Assembly: GCA_001823695.1 (NCBI GenBank)
Contig: MHVD01000009.1
Location: forward strand, 1 to 33,835
DNA length: 33,835 bases
Direction: 5' to 3'
Origin: Candidatus Zambryskibacteria bacterium RIFCSPHIGHO2_01_FULL_43_25
GTDB lineage: Bacteria; Patescibacteriota; Minisyncoccia; Phycocordibacterales; Zambryskibacteraceae
Position numbers and translations under genes: made by a program. A model generated the notes under the pieces. That model did not search any database. It worked only from the letters and a program-made list of their open reading frames with translations, and was not told where the DNA came from. Each line of letters opens with the position of its first letter. The first letter of the stretch is position 1. Below, in pieces: positions 27,403 through 33,835 of the stretch.

Positions 27403-27456
27403 GCGTGGCGCTTCGCCGGGCGAGGAATGTCCTATTCGGACCCGCGCCACGCTTTT
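27403..27456 (+). terminator. Terminator-like hairpin between prfB and ftsE
   Basis: GCGTGGCGC / GCGCCACGC stem followed by TTTT. Confidence 0.7.
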
Positions 27457-27568
27457 GCAAGACTGTGCAGAGGGCCATTTATTTTTTGAAAACTTGCAAG
27501 ACTATGGCAAAAATAGAGCGGGATGCGCAATTTTGTAGTTGCTCGCCCTGCTCGCAAATAAAATTGGC

Positions 27569-28249
27569 ATGATCTACTTCGACAAAGTTTCAAAGGTTTA
27601 TAACGAAGATTCTGTTGCACTGCGGGATGTTACTTTTTCTGTAGAACCGCAAGAATTTGTATCCATCGTGGGCCATTCGGGGGCTGGAAAGACAACTCTT
27701 ATAAAGCTTATTTTGGCAGAGGACAAGCCCACCGAGGGCAAGGTATTTTTCGGGTCCACGGACATCCACTCTCTTGCAAAATCGGATATTCATCTATATC
27801 GCAGAAAAATAGGTGTGGTTTTCCAGGATTTTCGTCTGCTTCCGGATAAAAACGTTTTTGAAAATATCGCCTTCAGTATGGAGGCGGCCGGCAGAACTGA
27901 TGAAGAAATAGAGTCAGACGTTCCTCACGTTCTTGAGCTGGTGGACCTGACAAGGAAGATTTGGAGTTTCCCGCACGAATTGTCAGGTGGAGAGAAGCAG
28001 AGGGTAGCCATCGCTCGCGCCATTGTTAACCAGCCGGACATTATAATTGCCGATGAACCGACGGGCAACCTGGACCCGATAAATACTTACGACATCGTTC
28101 AGATATTGAGAAAAATTAACGACCTCGGCACTACGGTGATACTTACCACCCACAACAAGGGCATAATAGACTCTCTGGGCAGAAGGGTGATAACAATGGA
28201 GGAAGGCAGGATAATTCGTGACGACAAAGAGGGGAGGTACGTTATATAA
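27569..28249 (+). CDS. ftsE: Cell division ATP-binding protein FtsE
   Basis: '[15 protein letters not shown]', '[16 protein letters not shown]', followed by ftsX. Confidence 0.93.
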   Translation: MIYFDKVSKVYNEDSVALRDVTFSVEPQEFVSIVGHSGAGKTTLIKLILAEDKPTEGKVFFGSTDIHSLAKSDIHLYRRKIGVVFQDFRLLPDKNVFENIAFSMEAAGRTDEEIESDVPHVLELVDLTRKIWSFPHELSGGEKQRVAIARAIVNQPDIIIADEPTGNLDPINTYDIVQILRKINDLGTTVILTTHNKGIIDSLGRRVITMEEGRIIRDDKEGRYVI

Positions 28250-28371
28250 ATTTCTAATTAACCTAATTATTCTAATTTCTAAACAAATTCCAATGACTAA
28301 TGTGCAAAAATTCCAAATTGTTTCTATAATTGGCTATCGGGATTTGGTTATTGTTTAGGTCAATTATTCTC

Positions 28372-29298
28372 ATGCTCTGGGTAAATATAAAAAGAATATT
28401 AAGAACCGGTTTTTTCAGCTTTTCACGAAACGCTTTTGTTTCGCTGTCTTCGGTTTTGGTAATGATTATTACACTTTCAGTGATTTGCTCTTTGATTTTC
28501 CTGTCAGCGATTCTCAACAAATCGCTTGATGAAATACGCGACAAGGTTGATGTAAATGTTTACTTCTTAACCTCTGCGCCTGAAGAAGAGGTTTTGTCTT
28601 TGCAAGAAAAAATAGAAGGCTTGGCAGAAGTCTCGTCCGTAACATATACATCAAGAGAGCAAGCGCTCCAAGATTTCAAGGAGAGACACCAGAATGATGA
28701 ATTTACTCTGCAGGCGCTTGATGAATTGAGTGATAATCCGCTCGGAGCATCATTGAATATAAAGGCCAAAGACCCATCGCAATACGAGAGCATTGCCCAG
28801 TTTCTCAACCAAGAGCCAGCGCTGTCTTCGGACGGGTCGTCAATAATAGACAAAGTCAATTATTATCAGAACAAGGTAGCGATTGATAAGCTTACGGGCA
28901 TTATAGATGCCGCCGACCGACTGGGCACGGCAATAATTCTGGTTCTGGTTTTAATTTCTGTCCTTATAACGTTCAATACAATTCGCCTGACCATATACAT
29001 CTCCAGAGAAGAAATAGCGGTTATGAGACTGGTCGGCGCCAGCTCAACCTATATACGCGGACCGTTTATGATAGTGGGGATAATTTATGGTACAGTAGCC
29101 GGAATTCTTACTCTTCTTCTCTTTTACCCCGTAACCTACTGGCTTGGCGGGGTTACCCAGGATTTCTTTATAGGGCTTAACGTTTTTGACTACTACGCCT
29201 CCAACTTCGGACAGATTTTTCTCGTAGTTATTGGTTCGGGCATTGTGATAGGAGCTCTGTCAAGCTATCTTGCAGTCAGAAAATATCTTAAAATTTAA
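28372..29298 (+). CDS. ftsX: Cell division protein FtsX
   Basis: 'MLWVNIKRILRTGFFSFSRNAFVSLSSVLVMIITL', four TMs. Confidence 0.92.
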   Translation: MLWVNIKRILRTGFFSFSRNAFVSLSSVLVMIITLSVICSLIFLSAILNKSLDEIRDKVDVNVYFLTSAPEEEVLSLQEKIEGLAEVSSVTYTSREQALQDFKERHQNDEFTLQALDELSDNPLGASLNIKAKDPSQYESIAQFLNQEPALSSDGSSIIDKVNYYQNKVAIDKLTGIIDAADRLGTAIILVLVLISVLITFNTIRLTIYISREEIAVMRLVGASSTYIRGPFMIVGIIYGTVAGILTLLLFYPVTYWLGGVTQDFFIGLNVFDYYASNFGQIFLVVIGSGIVIGALSSYLAVRKYLKI

Positions 29299-29346
29299 CT
29301 TGTTTTAGGATTATTCACTTTTTTCTGTTGAGACCAGAATGTACTA

Positions 29347-30996
29347 ATGGCCAGAATAAAGAAGTATATCTTTGTTGTGGGCGGAGTAATGTCCGGAGTA
29401 GGCAAAGGCATTGCCTCTTCTTCAATAGCCAAGATTTTACTGGCCAAGGGATACACAGTTACCGCTCTAAAGATTGATCCGTATATCAATGTTGATGCCG
29501 GCACGATGAGTCCGACGGTGCACGGAGAAGTTTTCGTGCTTGACGATGGCGACGAGACGGACCAGGACATGGGCAATTATGAGCGGTTTCTTGATGTCAG
29601 TCTGACTCGGATAAATTACATGACGACCGGCCGAGTGTATCAGGAAGTTATAAGAAAAGAACGCAATCTGGAATACGATGGCCGTTGTGTGGAAGTCGTT
29701 CCGGATATACCTCTGGAAGCTATCAGGCGCATTGAAAGGGCCGCCGACAATGCCCGGGCTGATTTTACCGTAGTTGAGATTGGCGGGACGATTGGAGAAT
29801 ATCAAAATCTGATTTTTCTTGAAGCGGCCCGCATGATGAAATCAAAAAATCCAAGCGATGTTGCATTCATAATGGTTTCCTATCTGCCCACTCCTTCCAA
29901 AATAGGGGAAATGAAAACAAAGCCGACTCAATATGCCTCTCGCACCCTAAACAGTGCCGGGATTCAAGCCGATATAATAATTGCCCGCGGCGACACCCCG
30001 CTTGACCGCAAGAGAAAAGAAAAAATTGCCATCTTCTGCAATATCGGGGCCGATCAAGTCATATCCGCTCCTGACATAGACAGTATCTACGATGTGCCGA
30101 TAAATTTTGAAAAGGACCGCTTAAGCGACATACTTCTCAAGGTTTTGAGAGTTCCCCCTAAAAGGAAAACCAATCTGACCGCTTGGAAAAATTTTGTAAA
30201 AAAGACAAAGAACGGTAAGAGGACAGTCAATCTGGCGGTAGTTGGGAAGTATTTTGATTCCGGAGACTTTGTTTTGTCGGATGTATATATTTCCGTACTA
30301 GAAGCGATAAAATTCTCCTCTTACAAATTCGGTGTCAGGCCGAAGCTGACTTATATAAACTCCAAAGATTTTGAACGCGGGAAACTAAAAGTCTCAATGC
30401 TGGCAAAGTTTGATGGGATGATAATTCCAGGCGGATTCGGCAATACCGGCGTTGAGGGAATGATCAAGGCGATCCAATATGTGCGAGAACACAAAATCCC
30501 GTATCTTGGGCTCTGCTACGGTATGCAGCTTGCCATCATAGAGTTTGCCAGAAACGTACTTGGGGCCAAAGGCGCGCACACTACGGAAGTTAATTCTCAC
30601 ACCAAATATCCGGTCATAGATATAATGCCCGACCAGAAAAAGCACATGGCAGAGAGCCGTTACGGAGCGACTATGCGGCTAGGGGCTTGTCCAGCGATAC
30701 TCAAGTCTGGCACGATTGCCAGGAAGGCCTATGGACAAAACAGAATATCCGAGAGGCACAGACACCGATACGAAGTTAATCCACGGTTTATTGCTAAGCT
30801 TAAAGAAGCAGGTCTTACGTTCTCTGGTGTATCGCCCGACGGTCAGCTTATGGAGATTGCCGAATTGCCGAAATCAAAACATCCATTCTTTTTGGGTAGT
30901 CAGTTTCATCCCGAATTTAAAGCCAGACCGCTCAAGCCGCATCCGCTCTTCAATGAGTTTATAAGAGTGGCATCCCTGAAAAAGAAAGCGGGGTAG
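29347..30996 (+). CDS. pyrG: CTP synthase
   Basis: 'GGVMSGVGKGIASSSIAKILLAKGY', amidotransferase 'GLCYGMQLAIIEFARN'. Confidence 0.97.
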   Translation: MARIKKYIFVVGGVMSGVGKGIASSSIAKILLAKGYTVTALKIDPYINVDAGTMSPTVHGEVFVLDDGDETDQDMGNYERFLDVSLTRINYMTTGRVYQEVIRKERNLEYDGRCVEVVPDIPLEAIRRIERAADNARADFTVVEIGGTIGEYQNLIFLEAARMMKSKNPSDVAFIMVSYLPTPSKIGEMKTKPTQYASRTLNSAGIQADIIIARGDTPLDRKRKEKIAIFCNIGADQVISAPDIDSIYDVPINFEKDRLSDILLKVLRVPPKRKTNLTAWKNFVKKTKNGKRTVNLAVVGKYFDSGDFVLSDVYISVLEAIKFSSYKFGVRPKLTYINSKDFERGKLKVSMLAKFDGMIIPGGFGNTGVEGMIKAIQYVREHKIPYLGLCYGMQLAIIEFARNVLGAKGAHTTEVNSHTKYPVIDIMPDQKKHMAESRYGATMRLGACPAILKSGTIARKAYGQNRISERHRHRYEVNPRFIAKLKEAGLTFSGVSPDGQLMEIAELPKSKHPFFLGSQFHPEFKARPLKPHPLFNEFIRVASLKKKAG

Positions 30997-31128
30997 TTTC
31001 TCTATTGCTTTTTTCTCCATTTTTTGTATTGTGAGAGGTAAGTAATACCTCCTTATTTTAACATTTTGGTCAAGCCTCTTTCCTAAGGAGGTAGTGGTCG
31101 CTTAACAGCCGGTTAGAAAAATGCTTCT

Positions 31129-31770
31129 ATGGCGGCGAAATTCAAAAATAGACAGGAAGCCGGACAGCTTCTAGCAGAGAAACTTATCCAATACAAAGAT
31201 ACAATGGCGATTATCTACACCCTGCCTCGGGGCGGTGTTATCTTGGCGGACGAAATCGCCAAAACTCTAAATCTTCCGCTCGATCTAGTAATAACCAGAA
31301 AGGTTGGTCATCCGGATAATCCAGAGTATGCTGTCGCTTCTGTCACGGAGCGCGGCGACGTGCTTCTCAATCCGGCGGAGCCGATTCGCGTCAATGATGC
31401 TTGGTTTGATATGGCAATGGAACGCGAGCAGATGGAAGCCAAGCGCAGAAGGGAAGTATATATGAATGGCAGAGAGCGCATAAACGCCAAAGGCAAAACC
31501 GCGATTATAGTTGACGATGGCGTGGCTACCGGTGCCTCAATCCTTCTGGCGATTCAAGATATAAGAAAGGATGTGCCATGGAAGATAGTCGTGTCCGTTC
31601 CGGTAATACCCTCCGAGGTTGCAGATAAGATAGATAGTGCTGCTGATGAGCTTGTAACCATTCTCATTGATGATAATTTCTTAGGTTCAGTCGGCGCTTA
31701 CTATGACGATTTCAGCGAAGTTTCCGACGATTTGGTTATAGAAATTCTAAAAAGAAGCGTCAGCAGTTAA
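31129..31770 (+). CDS. Phosphoribosyltransferase family protein
   Basis: 'TAIIVDDGVATGASILLAIQDIR'. Confidence 0.88.
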   Translation: MAAKFKNRQEAGQLLAEKLIQYKDTMAIIYTLPRGGVILADEIAKTLNLPLDLVITRKVGHPDNPEYAVASVTERGDVLLNPAEPIRVNDAWFDMAMEREQMEAKRRREVYMNGRERINAKGKTAIIVDDGVATGASILLAIQDIRKDVPWKIVVSVPVIPSEVADKIDSAADELVTILIDDNFLGSVGAYYDDFSEVSDDLVIEILKRSVSS

Positions 31771-32260
31771 GACAGAAGCCCGGATAAGTGACGGGGTGGC
31801 TTATATGCGATCGGCAAGCGCCCGCTACGCAGTAATACGCGGCGCTATCAATATCAAAACCGGCCGCCCACGGTTCGTCGGGGAAGTTGCAAGCTGAAAT
31901 TGGTCCCGACGGAGGACAAAAACGTATGCTCACTTGGTGGATTTTTTGTCCGGGGACGCTGGGATCATTCCAGTTATCCCAGTCGTAGATGCTTCCCGGC
32001 CATGGTCCTTGCGGCCAACCGCTTGATAAATATGGGCCCAATCCCGGGTCGATGTTTCTTGGCGTATCAAGGGGATAAGCGTCGTTTTTATCAAAATAAA
32101 ATTCCAAAGCAACGGCGATATTTCTTGTTTCGGCCAAAGCTCTGCTGAAATACGCCCGTTTGCGCGATTCGTTCAAAGAGACCACCACAATGCTTGAGAG
32201 CACGCCTATAATAGCAATGGCGACTAGAAGCTCAATTAAAGTGAAACCTTTTGTTCTCAT
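31760..32260 (-). CDS. Type IV pilin-like protein
   Basis: '[57 protein letters not shown]'; start moved to internal Met. Confidence 0.85.
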   Translation of the reverse strand: MRTKGFTLIELLVAIAIIGVLSSIVVVSLNESRKRAYFSRALAETRNIAVALEFYFDKNDAYPLDTPRNIDPGLGPYLSSGWPQGPWPGSIYDWDNWNDPSVPGQKIHQVSIRFCPPSGPISACNFPDEPWAAGFDIDSAAYYCVAGACRSHISHPVTYPGFCLNC

Positions 32261-32288
32261 TGGTCTTAGATAAAAAGATAATTTTATT

Positions 32289-32729
32289 CTAGCAGGATGT
32301 TGAAATAATCGCGTCTGTTTTGCCCTTGAGCGAAGCTTTTGAATCAACGCACCAGTGATTGAAAGCTCCCTCACTCTTTTTTAGAGGAATTGATATCGCC
32401 CAGGCGAAGTCAATTATTGCGCACCTACTGCCGTTTGAATTCCCCGAGGCGTTGTTGGCCGAATTTATTGCCGCCAGGATAGTTGGATCGTGGAACATTG
32501 ATCCCGAGCCGCTCGAAGGGCACACGCCCAAGGGGTAGTTACCGTAGGAGGTGTTAGTGTCATAATAAAGCTCGGCATACACTCTGATGTTGCCTAGGTT
32601 GGACTTTATGGCAGAATTGGCGGCTTTGCTTCTAGAATCATTCAGACTGGTCAAAACTACCGAAGAGAGTATTCCCACAATAGCAATAACAACCAGAAGC
32701 TCAATTAAAGTGAAGCCGTTTCTCGCCAT
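32289..32729 (-). CDS. Type IV pilin
   Basis: '[49 protein letters not shown]'. Confidence 0.88.
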   Translation of the reverse strand: MARNGFTLIELLVVIAIVGILSSVVLTSLNDSRSKAANSAIKSNLGNIRVYAELYYDTNTSYGNYPLGVCPSSGSGSMFHDPTILAAINSANNASGNSNGSRCAIIDFAWAISIPLKKSEGAFNHWCVDSKASLKGKTDAIISTSC

Positions 32730-32774
32730 TATATAAGTATAACTTAAATTGAAATTCTGTTGAAAATAAGGAAT

Positions 32775-33260
32775 TTAGAACTTTCTTGCGCCAAAGATTA
32801 GAGACAGCTCTAGAGACACTTCAGGATAGCCGTCTTGTATGTGCGTAATAAGAAGGTCTCTTATTTCTAGAGGGTAAAGCAGAATAGACGACAAATCTTT
32901 GATAGAATGCCAGTGTGGCTTATAGACCTGAAGGTCGTTTTTCATCTGATGAAACTCTTCGGAGGATTCTGGCAAAGTGGGTTCGCCCCCAATGTAGTTG
33001 CACAGAAAATAGTAATTTTCATTTCCAGTATCCCATCTGATTTTATATAAAAGTTTGTTGATGGAGGCCACCACTGTTGTCTCCTCTTTGACCTCCCGCA
33101 AGGCGGTTTCTTTCGAAGTCTCTCCCTCTTCTTGACCGCCTCCGGGGAGAGTGAAATACTCGTTTCCGTTATTAAGTCGGTACATTAAAAGTATATGATT
33201 GTCTTTGATCAATATTCCTGCCGCGTACTTTCTTGTCCTCATAAATTTACGTTGGTGCAT
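32775..33260 (-). CDS. NUDIX hydrolase
   Basis: Nudix box 'GGGQEEGETSKETALREVKEET'. Confidence 0.92.
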   Translation of the reverse strand: MHQRKFMRTRKYAAGILIKDNHILLMYRLNNGNEYFTLPGGGQEEGETSKETALREVKEETTVVASINKLLYKIRWDTGNENYYFLCNYIGGEPTLPESSEEFHQMKNDLQVYKPHWHSIKDLSSILLYPLEIRDLLITHIQDGYPEVSLELSLIFGARKF

Positions 33261-33264
33261 TTTT

Positions 33265-33669
33265 TCATGCCCTTATCTTGGTCAGATTTTCTTTCACCCG
33301 ATATTTAATGATTTTGCTTATGAGAGCTACAGGCAGCGGTTTGTCTAGTGGAAACTGAATGGCGCCTTTGGATGTTTTATATTTAGTTAGTTCTTTGCGG
33401 AATGATTTTATTGCCGAAGGAAGCGGGTAAAACCCAACATGCTTTTTAAAAGCTGCAAAATAAACCACAATGCCGTTTAGCTTAAACGCAGGCATATTGT
33501 AGCTAATAACTTCTGTCGCCTGCGGAGCGTTTTTGTTTGTTATCTTTCTTATGGTTCGGAGCTTCTGGGCCGTGTCTTCTGGAAAAGAGTTAATATACTC
33601 ACTGATTGTCTTAAATTTTTTGCTGTATCTGGTATTTTGTGATTTCATGTCATTAATCTTTTGATTCAT
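33265..33669 (-). CDS. DUF1801-family protein
   Basis: 'APQATEVISYNMPAFKLNGIVVYFAAFKKHVGFYPL'. Confidence 0.8.
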   Translation of the reverse strand: MNQKINDMKSQNTRYSKKFKTISEYINSFPEDTAQKLRTIRKITNKNAPQATEVISYNMPAFKLNGIVVYFAAFKKHVGFYPLPSAIKSFRKELTKYKTSKGAIQFPLDKPLPVALISKIIKYRVKENLTKIRA

Positions 33670-33835
33670 TATAAAACATTTTTTGTGTTTCGATCGTCTT
33701 GAGCTATCTGTTTCGGCAATTCGGGATATAAAAAGACAGCTTTTTTGCGTCTTCTAATCAATAGCTTGGAAACACTTTTGCTTTAAAACTTGTAATGGCG
33801 TCTTTAATTTGAGACCAAAGTGTAGTCTTTCATTG

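Noticed and set aside
28250-28320. AT-rich TAATTTCTAA-like repetitive spacer between ftsE and ftsX
   Set aside because: Low-complexity sequence; no defined repeat unit or structure could be supported.

Overview
The window looks like a chromosomal segment of an uncultivated Patescibacteria/CPR (Parcubacteria-like) bacterium; this assignment is inferred from gene content and style. The left half is a type IV pilus/competence operon (comF, pilM/N/O-like, pilB, a response regulator, pilT, pilC, tandem pilins, pilD, pseudopilins), followed by ligA, gatC and gatA. The right end carries prfB, ftsE, ftsX, pyrG, a phosphoribosyltransferase, two more pilins, a NUDIX protein and a DUF1801 protein. The middle (about 16.8-26.3 kb) is an accessory region with the most unusual content. 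It has a tRNA-Asp(GUC) interrupted by a group I intron, with a free-standing LAGLIDADG gene whose stop codon lies inside the tRNA. It has several tRNA genes or halves whose D-arms are interrupted by hairpins or by whole tRNA genes, including a tRNA-Thr(CGU) nested in the D-loop of another tRNA-Thr(CGU). A 49-nt hairpin element occurs twice in tRNA D-arm contexts with three compensatory base-pair changes. A 68-bp direct repeat of similar fold flanks a secreted Ig-like protein gene and truncates a methyltransferase. A promoter-to-terminator unit next to the tRNA cluster looks like an unassigned structured ncRNA. No software was run; all pairings and motif calls are by eye.
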